The notes: generated by a model not told the origin, from the letters alone. 64,000 nucleotides of DNA from JALOOB01 sp040766655 (GCA_040766655.1 JAXGQB010000019.1:34037-98036), one strand, 5' to 3'. Shown: positions 34,661 through 44,352, counted from the stretch's first letter. Translations and numbers: made by a program.

Positions 34661-37600
34661 ATGAAGAAAGGCATTGCGTTGCTGTTGTTGATCGCCATGC
34701 TGGCCAGCACCGGCCTGGCCCTGCCTGCCCAGGTTTTCGCGCAGGATGCAGTTGACCGCAGCCAGGGTCGCGAGGCCCCAGCCCGGGTTGGCGAGCTCAA
34801 GCTGGACACCCCCCTCCAGGTGAGCGACTTCGGCCGGGATGTGCTCGGTCAGACCGTTACCGGCGCGGAATCCGGCAAGGTGATCGTCAGGCTCGTGCGG
34901 CCCTCGGTCGCGGAGCAGGGCCTGACGGGTGTAGCTGCAGCGCGCGAGCGGCAGGCCCTGCGCGCGGAGCAGGAAGCGCTGCTGAGCCGGATCCTGGCGC
35001 TGGACCCCAATGCGCGGGTCATTGCCCGGACGCAGATCGTTCTGAACGCAGTCTTCGTCGAGGTAGATGCCTCGATCCTGTCGCAACTGGCAGAGGATCC
35101 GGCCGTGCTGCGCATCGCGCCGGTCGGCAACTACGAGCTGGACCTGTCTGAGACGGTGCCCTACATCGGGGCCACCGCAGTGCAGGAGGCCGGCTTCACG
35201 GGCCGCGGCGTCAAGGTGGCCGTGCTCGACAGCGGGATCGACTACACCCACGCGGCCCTCGGCGGCTCGGGCAACGCGGCCGATTACGCGGCCAATGACC
35301 CTGCTGTCATCGAGCCTGGCACCTTCCCGACCGCGAGGGTTGTGGGCGGCTACGACTTTGTCGGCGACCTCTGGCCGACCTACGGGCCTGAGATGCCCGA
35401 TCCGGATCCGCTCGACAGCGGTCCTGGCGGCGGGCACGGCACCCACGTGGCCGATATCATCGGTGGCACGTCCGGCGTGGCGCCCAATGTCGACCTGTAT
35501 GCGGTGAAGGTGTGCTCGTCGGTGTCCTCTTCCTGCTCCGGCATCGCGCTGATCCAGGGCATGGAGTTCGCGGTCAACCCCAACGGCGACGGCCGCTTGA
35601 ACGACCGGGTGCACATCATCAACATGTCCCTCGGCTCGACCTACGGACAGCCCTTCGACGATGACCTGTCCGCTGCGGTGGACAACGCCAGCAAGGTGGG
35701 CGTGCTGACGGTCGCTTCGGCCGGCAACAGCAGCGATAAGCCGTACGCCAATGGCACTCCGGCCGCGGCACCCAGCGCGCTGTCCGTCGCGCAGACTGCG
35801 GTACCGAGCGCGTTCCTGCCGCTCATGCAGATCACCGCGCCGGCCAACATCGCGGGCGACTTCCCCGCGGTGTGGCAGCCCTGGTCCGCGCCCTTGACCG
35901 CGGTCATCGAGGCGCCCGTGCAGTACGGCGACGGCGCAGGCGGCAACCTGCTCGGCTGCGATCCCTTCTCTGCCGGCTCCCTGGCCGGAAAGATTGTCCT
36001 GGTAGACCGCGGCGTCTGCGGTTTCAGCGTCAAGATCGCCAATATTGCCGCGGGCGGCGGACTGGCGGGCATCATCGGCCTTGTGGCGCCCGGCGATCCC
36101 TTCGAGGGCGGCTACGGTGGCGGCGTCCCCAGCGTCCCGGGCTATATGGTCAGCCAGGGCGTGTCCAACCGCCTGAAGAGCGGCCTGCCGGACACGGTCG
36201 TCCGCTTCGATCCGAACTACGGCATCCCGCTGACGGGTTCGATGGTGGGCAGCTCCTCGCGCGGCCCGCAGCACGAAGACACGACCCTGATCAAGCCCGA
36301 GATCGGCGCGCCGGGCGCGTCCGTCTCGGCCATCTACGGCACCGGCACGGGTACGGGCCCGTTCGGCGGCACCTCCGGCGCGGCGCCCATGGTGACCGGC
36401 TCGGCCGCGCTCCTGCTCGAGGGTTTCGGCGGCGCCAAGACCACGGCGAAGGGCTCGGCGGCCGGCAAGGCCGTCGGCCACGGCCTGAGCCCGCTCGAGC
36501 TCAAGGCGCTGTTGATGAACAACGGCGAGACGCACATCATCAATGACCCGCTGACCGGGGCCCTGGCGCCGATCAGCCGCATCGGCGGCGGCGAGGTTCG
36601 GGTCGACCGCGCGCTTGCCGCGCCGGCTGCGGCGTGGGACGACGCAGTGCCGTCCGGCTCGCTCAGCTTCGGATTCGTGGATGTGGCGGACGACGTGGTG
36701 ACCCTGACCAAGACCGTGCGCATCCGCAACTATGCCAACAACGCGCGCACCTACAACGTAACGCCTGCGTTCCGCTTCGATAACGACGTGGCGAACGGTG
36801 CGGTGCGCGTGAGTGCGCCGGCCAGCGTGTCGGTCAAGCCCGGACTGGGTCGCGACACCCTGTTCGATATCACGTTGACCATCGACGGCTCGAAGCTCCG
36901 CGGGAACTACATGAACTCCGGCAGCCAGGGTGCGGATCCGACCGGCCTGACCACCAACGAGTACGATGGCTACCTGGTGCTGGATGACGGCACGCACCCG
37001 ATCCACCTGGCGTGGCACGTGCTGCCGCGCAAGGCGGCCCGGGTCGCGGCCGACACGACCGAGCTCGTTCCTGGCTCGTTTCCGCAGGTGATCGGGCTGA
37101 ACAACACGGGCGCGGGCACGGCGCAGAACGACGCGTATGCGCTGCTGGCGGTGAGCGATGACCTGCCCGGCGGCGCCTTGGGCGGCCAGTCGCCGACGCC
37201 CGACATCCGCGCGGTGGGCATCAACACCTTCCCGGTGCCGGCCGGCTTCTGCTCTGCGAGCCCGTCGTTCCTCTGGGCCTTTGCGGTCAACACTTGGGAG
37301 CGCCAGCAACACCTGCTGCCGGTAAGCCACCAGGTGTACCTGGACACCAACCGGGATGGCACGGATGACTACGTGGTGCTCAACCGGGACGCATCTGGTC
37401 TCGGCACCATCACCGACGGCCGCCAGCTGACCTGGGTGCTGAACCTGGCGACCGGGACGGCCGAGGCGTTCTTCTACGCGGAACATGCCACCAATACCGG
37501 CAACACGGTGTTGCTCATTTGCGGCGAGCAGATCGGCATGAACGCGGCCAATCTGCTGACAACCCAGGTTGACGTGGATGTCCTGGCCCAGGACTTCTAC

Positions 37601-37849
37601 TTCGGCGGGCCGAGCGACCTGGTCGAGGGGCTGACGGTGACGCCGCTAGGCGAACGCTTCTACGGCGAGCCCGTCGACGTGGCGGCCAAGAGCTACGATG
37701 CGGCCGGCCTGTCGGTGTACGACTTCGGCGCTTTCGGGGGCAACACGCCCGAGCTGGGGCTGCTGCTCTTCACCAACGGCGATCGGGGCGCGGGCAACCG
37801 CGGCGGTGCGACGCAGGATACTGAGGCGTTGCTCTTCCTCGCGCCGTAA
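34661..37849 (+). CDS. Large secreted subtilase with PA domain (S8)
   Basis: A 1062-aa exported protease. The start at 34661 gives a clean signal peptide (MKKGIALLLLIAMLAS, cleaved near VFA-Q) after GGAAGGA; the frame is open further upstream to 34535 but without signal features. An I9-like propeptide spans about 55-155. The triad is D190 (VLDSGI), H259 (GHGTHV) and S572 (GTSGAAP). A PA insert lies between H and S (about 420-520, ending near GVPSVPGYMVS), as in lactocepin-type subtilases, and controls access of protein substrates. The 450-residue C terminus is beta-rich and lacks a membrane anchor. Probable role: extracellular protein degradation. Confidence 0.93.
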   Translation: MKKGIALLLLIAMLASTGLALPAQVFAQDAVDRSQGREAPARVGELKLDTPLQVSDFGRDVLGQTVTGAESGKVIVRLVRPSVAEQGLTGVAAARERQALRAEQEALLSRILALDPNARVIARTQIVLNAVFVEVDASILSQLAEDPAVLRIAPVGNYELDLSETVPYIGATAVQEAGFTGRGVKVAVLDSGIDYTHAALGGSGNAADYAANDPAVIEPGTFPTARVVGGYDFVGDLWPTYGPEMPDPDPLDSGPGGGHGTHVADIIGGTSGVAPNVDLYAVKVCSSVSSSCSGIALIQGMEFAVNPNGDGRLNDRVHIINMSLGSTYGQPFDDDLSAAVDNASKVGVLTVASAGNSSDKPYANGTPAAAPSALSVAQTAVPSAFLPLMQITAPANIAGDFPAVWQPWSAPLTAVIEAPVQYGDGAGGNLLGCDPFSAGSLAGKIVLVDRGVCGFSVKIANIAAGGGLAGIIGLVAPGDPFEGGYGGGVPSVPGYMVSQGVSNRLKSGLPDTVVRFDPNYGIPLTGSMVGSSSRGPQHEDTTLIKPEIGAPGASVSAIYGTGTGTGPFGGTSGAAPMVTGSAALLLEGFGGAKTTAKGSAAGKAVGHGLSPLELKALLMNNGETHIINDPLTGALAPISRIGGGEVRVDRALAAPAAAWDDAVPSGSLSFGFVDVADDVVTLTKTVRIRNYANNARTYNVTPAFRFDNDVANGAVRVSAPASVSVKPGLGRDTLFDITLTIDGSKLRGNYMNSGSQGADPTGLTTNEYDGYLVLDDGTHPIHLAWHVLPRKAARVAADTTELVPGSFPQVIGLNNTGAGTAQNDAYALLAVSDDLPGGALGGQSPTPDIRAVGINTFPVPAGFCSASPSFLWAFAVNTWERQQHLLPVSHQVYLDTNRDGTDDYVVLNRDASGLGTITDGRQLTWVLNLATGTAEAFFYAEHATNTGNTVLLICGEQIGMNAANLLTTQVDVDVLAQDFYFGGPSDLVEGLTVTPLGERFYGEPVDVAAKSYDAAGLSVYDFGAFGGNTPELGLLLFTNGDRGAGNRGGATQDTEALLFLAP

Positions 37850-38116
37850 GCGATAGCGATGGAATGCCGGCGGGGGTGCAGACCTTTGCGTCTCCGCCGG
37901 CCCATCACCGGGCACGAGACACCGTCGCTCGCATCACCAGCGGCGGTGCGCTGTGCGACCTCTCCTCCCGAATCGCCGACTCCAGACCCTTACGGTGAAT
38001 CGCAGCATCCTTGCGGTGCGTGTTGTCCGAAGGCTTGCGCGCCGCGCGTTTTGGCGTTAACATGTCGATCAGGTGTGCGACTAATCGGGCAGAAGTGCGC
38101 TCACGAAGAGAGAGCC
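37850..38116. other. Intergenic region before the methyltransferase
   Basis: It contains a hairpin with GCCGGCGG/CCGCCGGC arms (37866-37873 and 37894-37901) just after the subtilase stop, probably its terminator. No convincing controller-protein gene or promoter was recognised. A 78-codon open stretch on the minus strand across this region and the start of the methyltransferase gene is not supported. Confidence 0.4.
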
Positions 38117-39073
38117 ATGTTTCAGGACTATCCGATCGCAAACAGATGGACCGATGCCGAGCACGTCGTGATCCACCCTGGCGACTGTCTCGATCTGCTG
38201 CGGTCGATCCCGGACAATACCATTCAGCTGGTGGTCACCTCGCCACCCTACAACATCGGCAAGGAATACGAGAAGCGGCTCGACCTGGACCTGTACGTGG
38301 CGCAACAGGCAGAGGTCATCAGGGAGTGCGTCCGCGTCCTGTCGCCGCGCGGCAGCATTTGTTGGCAGGTGGGCAACTACGTGGATCGGGGCGCGATCAT
38401 TCCGCTCGACACGATCCTCTACCCTGTCTTCAGTGGCTTGGGGCTGCGGATGCGGAATCGCATTATCTGGCACTTCGAGCACGGGCTCCACTGCAGCAAC
38501 CGCTTCTCCGGCCGATATGAGTCCATCGTCTGGTTCACCCGCTCTGACGAATATACCTTCAACCTCGATCCCGTCCGGGTGCCTCAGAAATACCCCGGAA
38601 AGAAACACTTCAAGGGACCGCGCGTGGGCGAGTATTCCGGCAATCCTCTCGGCAAGAACCCGGGCGACGTCTGGATCATCCCCAACGTCAAGAGCAACCA
38701 CGTCGAGAAAACCGAGCATCCGTGCCAGTTCCCCGTTGAACTGATCGAACGCCTGGTGCTGTCGCTCACCCATGAAGACGAGTGGGTGTTGGACCCATTT
38801 CTCGGCACGGGGACCTCCATTATCGCAGCGCTGCTCCATCAGCGGCGCGGAGCAGGCGCGGAGATCATGCCGCGCTACGTCGAACTGGCGCAGAGGCGGA
38901 TTCGCGAGGCGATGGCCGGGACGTTGCGCACGCGGCCGATGAATCGCCCGGTGTACGACCCGCGCCTCGCAGGTCAGCAACTGACCGAGGTCAGACCCCG
39001 CGCGGCCGCCGAGGAGGAGCAGTTGGCGCTGCTCGAGGGGCGAGAGGACTACTGCGTCGATGAAGATCGCTGA
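38117..39073 (+). CDS. DNA methyltransferase of a type II restriction-modification system (probably N4-cytosine)
   Basis: A 318-aa SAM-dependent methyltransferase of the beta arrangement: catalytic motif IV TSPPYN (41-46) comes first and SAM-binding motif I DPFLGTGTS (about 226-234) comes late. TSPPY is common in N4-cytosine enzymes. It protects the site cut by the nuclease encoded immediately downstream, with which it overlaps by 14 bases. The start at 38117 is preferred because the homology-like sequence begins at MFQDYP; the open frame upstream is low-complexity. If the nuclease is a BstYI isoschizomer, the methylated base would be the C of RGATCY (inference). Confidence 0.9.
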   Translation: MFQDYPIANRWTDAEHVVIHPGDCLDLLRSIPDNTIQLVVTSPPYNIGKEYEKRLDLDLYVAQQAEVIRECVRVLSPRGSICWQVGNYVDRGAIIPLDTILYPVFSGLGLRMRNRIIWHFEHGLHCSNRFSGRYESIVWFTRSDEYTFNLDPVRVPQKYPGKKHFKGPRVGEYSGNPLGKNPGDVWIIPNVKSNHVEKTEHPCQFPVELIERLVLSLTHEDEWVLDPFLGTGTSIIAALLHQRRGAGAEIMPRYVELAQRRIREAMAGTLRTRPMNRPVYDPRLAGQQLTEVRPRAAAEEEQLALLEGREDYCVDEDR

Positions 39074-39671
39074 GACCTACTCTCATCTCAATGGACTGGA
39101 GTTCCTGTTGGTTCACAAGCCGACGCTGTGGCAGGAGGTGCAGCACGTCGTAACCACCGTGGATGCTGAAGCGTGCAGGACCAAGGTGTCGGCAGAGATC
39201 CGAACGGCAGGACGAGTCTTCTATAGCCCGATTGCCCTGAACGTCGCATTCAAGCAATACCTGCGCGACTGCGGGTGGAATGAAAGCCGGGTCAGCTATT
39301 GGGTGACGCGGGGCGAAAGGCTTGTGCGCAGAACTCTGACCATGAACGCATCTCAGCAAAAGGCGGAGATCCTGGCTGCCGGCGAGACGCCCATCTTCAG
39401 CTACAACCAGACCGACTTCGTGAAGGATCGCGTGGCGATCGAGGTGCAGTTCGGCAAGTATGCGTTTGTGGCCTACGACCTGTTCGTCAAGCACCTGGCG
39501 TTTTACGTGGGCGATCAGATCGACGTTGGGATCGAGATCCTCCCGATGAAGACGCTGCAGCAGCAGATGAGTTCAGGCGTACCCTATTTCGAAGGCGAGT
39601 TCTACAACGTCATCCGCCAGGGCCGCGGCGTGCCCGCCGTGCCCCTCGTGTTGATCGGCATCGAACCCTAA
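39060..39671 (+). CDS. BglII/BstYI-family type II restriction endonuclease
   Basis: A 203-aa nuclease. The segment QTDFVKDRVAIEVQFGKYAF carries D119, E128 and Q130, the D-x8-E-x-Q metal-binding pattern of BglII and BstYI, in which glutamine replaces the usual lysine. Length equals the 203 residues I recall for BstYI, and whole blocks (MKIAETYSHLNGLEF, FVAYDLFVKHLAFYVGDQID, YNVIRQGRGVPAVPLVLIGI) match my memory of that protein. The predicted specificity is therefore R^GATCY, by family resemblance. It starts inside the methyltransferase gene, so the nuclease is translated after its antidote. Confidence 0.9.
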   Translation: MKIAETYSHLNGLEFLLVHKPTLWQEVQHVVTTVDAEACRTKVSAEIRTAGRVFYSPIALNVAFKQYLRDCGWNESRVSYWVTRGERLVRRTLTMNASQQKAEILAAGETPIFSYNQTDFVKDRVAIEVQFGKYAFVAYDLFVKHLAFYVGDQIDVGIEILPMKTLQQQMSSGVPYFEGEFYNVIRQGRGVPAVPLVLIGIEP

Positions 39672-39732
39672 GACTCCTCAGCTACCGCCTTGCTCACTCC
39701 AACAGCGCCTAATCATGCAAGAGCAGCGCGCC

Positions 39733-40902
39733 CTACATCGGCAGATCTGCGCGCAGCTTGAGCTGGCCCTTGCGCCGCAGCGCGGCACGGCGCGCGCGGA
39801 TGCGCTCCACGTCGATGGGGTATTGCCCGTACTCGTGCACGGTGCGGTACATGGTGACCACGTTGGCCACCGGCACCAGGTCGTGCACCTCGCTGGATGA
39901 GCCGATGAAGATGCCGCCCTGCGGCCCGATCTTCTCGATCAGTTCCAGCGTCTCGTCTTCCACGTCGTAGGGCGTGCCGTAGGGCAAGGTCTGCGCGCAA
40001 CATACGTTGCCGAACAGGAGCTTGTGCGGATACTGCCGCCGGATCTCGAAGATGTCGTTGCAGCCGTTGCGCTCGATGGGGTTGAGGCCGTCCGCGTCCA
40101 ATTCACCGAAGATGATGGGCAGGAAGCTGCCGTACCGGCCGTCAGAGTGATAGAGGAACTTCATCCCGGCCTGTTTGATCGGATCCGCGATCCAACGCCA
40201 GCGGGGCAGCCCCTCGCGGCGCACCCAATTCGGGTTGAAGATCGGCCCGGTGGTGGTGGCGACGTCCTCCCCCATGAACATCAGCGGCGCCTGGCCCACC
40301 TCGGCGTAGGTCTGCGCGACGTAGGCCGAGAAGCGGCCGCAGCAGTCCATCACGTGCGCCACCAACTCCGGCGCATCGTAGATCGCGCGGCAGAACAACT
40401 CCATGTCCATGTAGCTGTACGCGTCGGTGATCGGCCCTTCGACCGCGCCGATGAAGACGATGTCGTGCTCGGCCAGCGTCTCCTGCATCTCCCGGATGGC
40501 CGGCGCATACCACTCCCGCACGTCCTCGTACTTCGGGAGCTGCGGCATGTTCTTCTCCAGCCCGCGCAGATCGGTGAACGGCCGCTTCGCGATCCAGGCC
40601 GTGCCGCCCGTCTGGTCGACGGCCCAGTTGTCGGGGTTAACCCCGAAGAAGCGGATCCAGTTGGTGATCTTGCTGCCCATCCAGTGCGAGACCGGATCGT
40701 AGATGAAACGGGTCACATCGAGGCCGGCGTTCTTCCACGCCAGGGCGTTCAACTCCATGGTCTCGCCCCAGGTGTAGGACCGGCCGTAATCGTAGCCGCC
40801 GAGCTGCTCCAGAAGCGGTCCGCAGTCGGTGAAGTCGTAGGTGAGGATGCGATCGATCGGCTGCCAGTCGATGGCGCGCCGGAAGCGTTCCTGGTTGTTC
40901 AT
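39733..40902 (-). CDS. UroD-superfamily protein 1 (HxD variant)
   Basis: A 389-aa protein of the uroporphyrinogen-decarboxylase/methyltransferase superfamily (MtaA/CmuA-like TIM barrel). The N terminus MNNQERFRRAIDWQPIDRI has the usual opening helix and the barrel motif FLYHSDG places H252 and D254 where the zinc-type methyltransferases have H-x-C. A later NVCCAQTLPYGTP segment contains two cysteines. It is not a haem-pathway enzyme by context. It starts by a four-base overlap with the UroD2 stop and has GGAGG eight bases upstream. It is the last gene of the sugar-transport cluster; the reaction is unknown. Confidence 0.8.
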   Translation of the reverse strand: MNNQERFRRAIDWQPIDRILTYDFTDCGPLLEQLGGYDYGRSYTWGETMELNALAWKNAGLDVTRFIYDPVSHWMGSKITNWIRFFGVNPDNWAVDQTGGTAWIAKRPFTDLRGLEKNMPQLPKYEDVREWYAPAIREMQETLAEHDIVFIGAVEGPITDAYSYMDMELFCRAIYDAPELVAHVMDCCGRFSAYVAQTYAEVGQAPLMFMGEDVATTTGPIFNPNWVRREGLPRWRWIADPIKQAGMKFLYHSDGRYGSFLPIIFGELDADGLNPIERNGCNDIFEIRRQYPHKLLFGNVCCAQTLPYGTPYDVEDETLELIEKIGPQGGIFIGSSSEVHDLVPVANVVTMYRTVHEYGQYPIDVERIRARRAALRRKGQLKLRADLPM

Positions 40903-42020
40903 TGCCCTGCGCCTCCGAGTTCCGCGTAAGGCGTTCCGGTGATCGTGTCCACCATGGCCCAGAAGTTCTCCAGCGGCGTGTCGAGCTGGACGTGGTGCGT
41001 GGGGCCGATGATCAGCCCGCCGTCCCGGCCGATGGTCCGCAGCCGGGTGAGGACCTCGTCGCGCACCTGCTGCGGCGTGCCGAATGGCAGCGTGTCCTGC
41101 TCGTCGATCGTGCCCCAAAAGCAGAGCCGGTCGCCATACAGCCGCTTGAGCTCGGCGGGGTCCATGGAGGCCGGCTGGACCGGGTTCAGCACGTCCAGGC
41201 CGATCTCGATCAATTCGGGGATGATGGACAGGATATTGCCGTCGCTGTGATACGCGACCTTCAACCGGGGGTTGATCGCCTTGATCTCGCTGATGAAGTT
41301 CGCCATGCGCGGCTTGAGGAAGCGTCGCCAGTGCCGCGGGGAGATCACCATGGTGTGTTGCGCGCCCATGTCATCGCCGAGCCAGATCATGTCCACGCCC
41401 ATTTCGACGAGCTTCCTGGCCGCGGCCAGATGGTAGCGGTAAGGGATTTCCAGGATCGCGTCGGCGAGGTCGGGGGCCGTCACCAGGTCGGACAACATGC
41501 GTTCGTAGCCGCGCAGCGCCCACGCCGTCTCCCAGATCGTCGTTACGGTCACGCCGGCGATCCAATATTCGTCCCCGAACTGGTCCAGGGTCCAACGGGC
41601 GTCGTGGTACAGCTCCGGCCGGCCGGGATCAGGCGCATGGTACTGGCTGATGGCGCCATCGGCGGCCAGTGGGTGTCCGATCATCTCGGTGTAGTGGCCG
41701 GTGCCGTAGGGGGTCTCGTAGGGCACGGACCGCCAGGTCACGCCCCATTCGTCGGTGTACTCATCGGTGTCGCCGTAGTAGCTGTTGGCCCAGCCGACGG
41801 AGGTCTGCAGCATGTCCACGCCGAGCGCACGCTCCAGCTCATAGGTGTTGCCGCCGCCGTGGGGATTGTGCACCTGCCGCGAGAGATTCAGCGCCTTTCC
41901 GGCGCGGGTCATGTCCGCCTGCAGCCGCGCCGCGAACTCCGGCGTGAAGCTGATCTGCATGGGGCAGCGGTCAGGCTCCTGGTGATTCAGCGCTGCAGCG
42001 ATGCGTTCGCGATGGTTCAT
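40899..42020 (-). CDS. UroD-superfamily protein 2 (HxD variant)
   Basis: A 373-aa UroD-fold protein starting MNHRERIAAALNHQEPDR, which is typical for the noncanonical, cluster-associated branch. The barrel motif VAYHSDGN carries H258 and D260; GTIDEQDTLPFGTP and IIGPTHHVQ follow at the positions of the other active-site loops. It lies between the epimerase-like gene and UroD1 with tight spacing, and GGAG sits seven bases before the ATG. It has diverged from UroD1 and UroD3 in sequence, arguing against a recent duplication. Substrate unknown; linkage to a sugar ABC transporter suggests a carbohydrate-derived compound. Confidence 0.8.
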   Translation of the reverse strand: MNHRERIAAALNHQEPDRCPMQISFTPEFAARLQADMTRAGKALNLSRQVHNPHGGGNTYELERALGVDMLQTSVGWANSYYGDTDEYTDEWGVTWRSVPYETPYGTGHYTEMIGHPLAADGAISQYHAPDPGRPELYHDARWTLDQFGDEYWIAGVTVTTIWETAWALRGYERMLSDLVTAPDLADAILEIPYRYHLAAARKLVEMGVDMIWLGDDMGAQHTMVISPRHWRRFLKPRMANFISEIKAINPRLKVAYHSDGNILSIIPELIEIGLDVLNPVQPASMDPAELKRLYGDRLCFWGTIDEQDTLPFGTPQQVRDEVLTRLRTIGRDGGLIIGPTHHVQLDTPLENFWAMVDTITGTPYAELGGAGQ

Positions 42021-42085
42021 GCGTTACTCCGTTTGTGCAGTGGTGTGTGACGGATGACCGGCGGAAGAGGTGTTCGTCCTTCGTC

Positions 42086-43087
42086 CTACAGGCCGGCCCC
42101 TGCCCGCACGAGGAGAGTCCAGGTGTGCACGCCGCCCGCGGGAATGATCTTGACTTCCCCCTTGTGCCAGGCGAGCGCCAGGTCATCGTACCAGCCGGTG
42201 GTCGGTTCCGGAGCCGCCACCGCTACGCTGTTGACCAGGCCCTCGTCTACCCACAGCCCGAAGTAGGGCACCTCCTGCGGGTCCCACGCCAGGCGCAGGG
42301 AGTGGCCCGACTCGATCCGCCGCACTTCGGCCCACGACGGCCGGGCGTCGGGCAGGGCAAAGAACTTGCGGCCCTGGCCCAGCGCGGGCGGGCCGACCTT
42401 GTCGAGGCGCACGCGGCGGCCGTCCGGCGCGGTCGCCTGGGGCCAGCCGTAACGTGCCTCCCGCGGCCCCCATCCCACGTCCGGGCCCGCGGTGTTGACC
42501 ACTTCAGTCACCTCAGGCGGCAGCACGATCCGGCAGTCCGCGCCGGCCAGGAACTGCGGGTGCGCGGCCCACATGTAGGGCATCAGGTCGTCGCCCAGGT
42601 TCTCGAGCGTGTAGCGCAGGGTTAATGTGCCGCCCTGCGCGACGCCGGCAGAACGCGTCAGCCGGTAGGGGAGTGCGCGGCCTTCGAGGGTGAGGGTCAG
42701 TTCGCCGTCCGCGGCGCGGGCGACCTCCCACGGCAGCGCCCATGCCTCACCGTGATCGGGCAGCGCGACACCGTGGCGCGGGCCGGGGCCGGGATAGGCG
42801 CACGCCAGGATGGTCGGGAACATCTCGTCCCAGCCGGCCATCTCCTGCTCGACGAAGGGCGCCGCGTAGGCGACGGGCCGCACGGGCCGGCCGGGCATCG
42901 GGCCGGGGAGCCACTCGAAGTCCCCGCGCTTATCGAACAGCGAGACGATCTTGGCGCCCAGCCGGGGAACGGTGGTGACGCGCAAGGTCTCGTCTTCCAG
43001 CGTCCATGCGGGGACGCCGTGCCAGGTGGTCGAATGGAGGTCGCTCACGCTCGCAGTCCCCGATCTCGGATCATGCATACCCACCAT
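42086..43087 (-). CDS. Aldose 1-epimerase-like (galactose mutarotase fold) protein
   Basis: A 333-aa beta-supersandwich protein. VPRLGAKIVSLFDKRGDFEWL matches the N-terminal strand pattern of aldose epimerase relatives, PYMWAAHPQFLAG carries the histidine usually binding the sugar, and GHSLRLAWDPQEVPYFGLW fits the late catalytic-glutamate region only loosely. It probably interconverts anomers of, or binds, the transported sugar. Its start overlaps the UroD3 stop by 17 bases from 43087, or eight from the alternative ATG at 43078. Confidence 0.75.
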   Translation of the reverse strand: MVGMHDPRSGTASVSDLHSTTWHGVPAWTLEDETLRVTTVPRLGAKIVSLFDKRGDFEWLPGPMPGRPVRPVAYAAPFVEQEMAGWDEMFPTILACAYPGPGPRHGVALPDHGEAWALPWEVARAADGELTLTLEGRALPYRLTRSAGVAQGGTLTLRYTLENLGDDLMPYMWAAHPQFLAGADCRIVLPPEVTEVVNTAGPDVGWGPREARYGWPQATAPDGRRVRLDKVGPPALGQGRKFFALPDARPSWAEVRRIESGHSLRLAWDPQEVPYFGLWVDEGLVNSVAVAAPEPTTGWYDDLALAWHKGEVKIIPAGGVHTWTLLVRAGAGL

Positions 43088-44339
43088 GCTCGCGCACGGT
43101 CTCGTACATCGCCAGCAGGTTCTCCACCGGCACCGCTGCCTGCACGTTGTGGATCGTGCTGAAGACGAAGCCGCCGCCCTGGCCGAAGATCGCCAGTCGC
43201 TCGCGCACCTGTGCCCGCACCTCGTCCGGCGTGCCGAAGGGGAGCGTGTGCTGCGTGTCGACCCCGCCGCCCCAGAACGTGACCTGGTCGCCGAAACGCG
43301 CCTTCAAGTCGGCCGGGGCCATGTTGGCTGCCGAGGTCTGCACGGGGTTGAGGATGTCGAAGCCGGCTTCGATGATGTCCGGGATCAAGGGTTGGATGGA
43401 GCCGCAGGTGTGGATGAACGTCTTCCACGGGGTATGCGCATGGATCCAGCCGTTGACGCGGGCGTAGAACGGCTTGTAGAGTGTGCGGAATGCTCTGGGC
43501 GAGATGAAGCAGGAGTTCTGTGCCCCGAAGTCGGTGCCGCTGATCCAGGCGACGGTTACACGATCCCCCACGGCCTCGTACACGCGCGGCAGGTTCGCCA
43601 GCGCGACCTCACACTGCTGCTCGAAGACTGCCGCGATGTAGTCTTTGCGGGTCACAGTGCTCATGTACCACTCAGCGACGTCCCGGATGCCCTTCGGGTG
43701 TTTGACCCACGGTCCCGGCACCAGCGCGATGTCGCCGAACCCTGCATCACCGATGACCATCACCACCGCACGGTCACTCTCGTTATAGAGACGCTCCGAC
43801 TCAGCACGCAGATAGGCCAGATTGGCCTCTGAGATGGGGCCGTAGTCGGAAGCGTTGTCCGCGGGGTCCAGGTTGGCGTCATCGATCGGCTCCTGGCGGA
43901 TCAGAGAATCGAAATAGAACCCAGTCTTCGGCATCTTGGCGCTGGGCGGGGCCGACCTGTCGCCGTCCACGTACATCAGCAGATCGCCGTTCTCGTCCGG
44001 GTCCGTGTTGAATTTGCCGGGCACCAGCAGCGGCGTGCCATCCCAGAAGGTCCACGGCTTCCAGTCCTCATTGTTGAAGCCGAACAGGGTTCCCGGGGTC
44101 GCCAGGCCGGCCACGTCTACTCTCAGCCGGTCCTGCAGGTCGGGTTTGATCTCGCCCAGCATCTGGTACGGCTCGATGACCTTGACCGGGGTTCCCGGTG
44201 CATCCAGTCCCAGTGCCTGGCGCAGCGCGTACACCGTGGTAGCGTGCATGCCGGTCTGGCCACAGCCGCCCAGGTCCAGGGGGATGCGGTCGCCCTCCCG
44301 GTGCGCCAGGGCTGCGTTGACTCGCTCGCGTGAATTCAT
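43071..44339 (-). CDS. UroD-superfamily protein 3 (HxC variant)
   Basis: A 422-aa UroD-fold protein with MNSRERVNAALAHREGDRIPLDLGG at its start. The barrel motif FIHTCGS has H310 and C312, the H-x-C pair known from zinc-dependent corrinoid methyltransferases MtaA/MtbA, unlike the two paralogues downstream. A later GGGVDTQHTLPFGTP and STIHNVQ follow. The start at 44339 fits the 13-base gap to the permease stop; an upstream in-frame start at 44369 would overlap the permease gene. The motif difference suggests that the three proteins do different steps. Confidence 0.8.
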   Translation of the reverse strand: MNSRERVNAALAHREGDRIPLDLGGCGQTGMHATTVYALRQALGLDAPGTPVKVIEPYQMLGEIKPDLQDRLRVDVAGLATPGTLFGFNNEDWKPWTFWDGTPLLVPGKFNTDPDENGDLLMYVDGDRSAPPSAKMPKTGFYFDSLIRQEPIDDANLDPADNASDYGPISEANLAYLRAESERLYNESDRAVVMVIGDAGFGDIALVPGPWVKHPKGIRDVAEWYMSTVTRKDYIAAVFEQQCEVALANLPRVYEAVGDRVTVAWISGTDFGAQNSCFISPRAFRTLYKPFYARVNGWIHAHTPWKTFIHTCGSIQPLIPDIIEAGFDILNPVQTSAANMAPADLKARFGDQVTFWGGGVDTQHTLPFGTPDEVRAQVRERLAIFGQGGGFVFSTIHNVQAAVPVENLLAMYETVREHGGYA

Positions 44340-44352
44340 CAGATCCTCAGTC

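Noticed and set aside
34589..37486. A 965-codon open frame on the minus strand opposite the large subtilase
   Set aside because: It is rich in Arg/His/Gly with no domain pattern, mirrors the codon structure of the plus-strand protease, and has no ribosome binding site. High GC makes long antisense frames common.
37905..38141. A 78-codon minus-strand frame before the methyltransferase, considered as a restriction controller protein
   Set aside because: No helix-turn-helix pattern and no C-box-like operator; not supported.
39733..44339. Haem biosynthesis role (hemE) for the UroD-family genes
   Set aside because: Three divergent copies in a sugar-transport cluster, with no other haem gene nearby, do not fit hemE.
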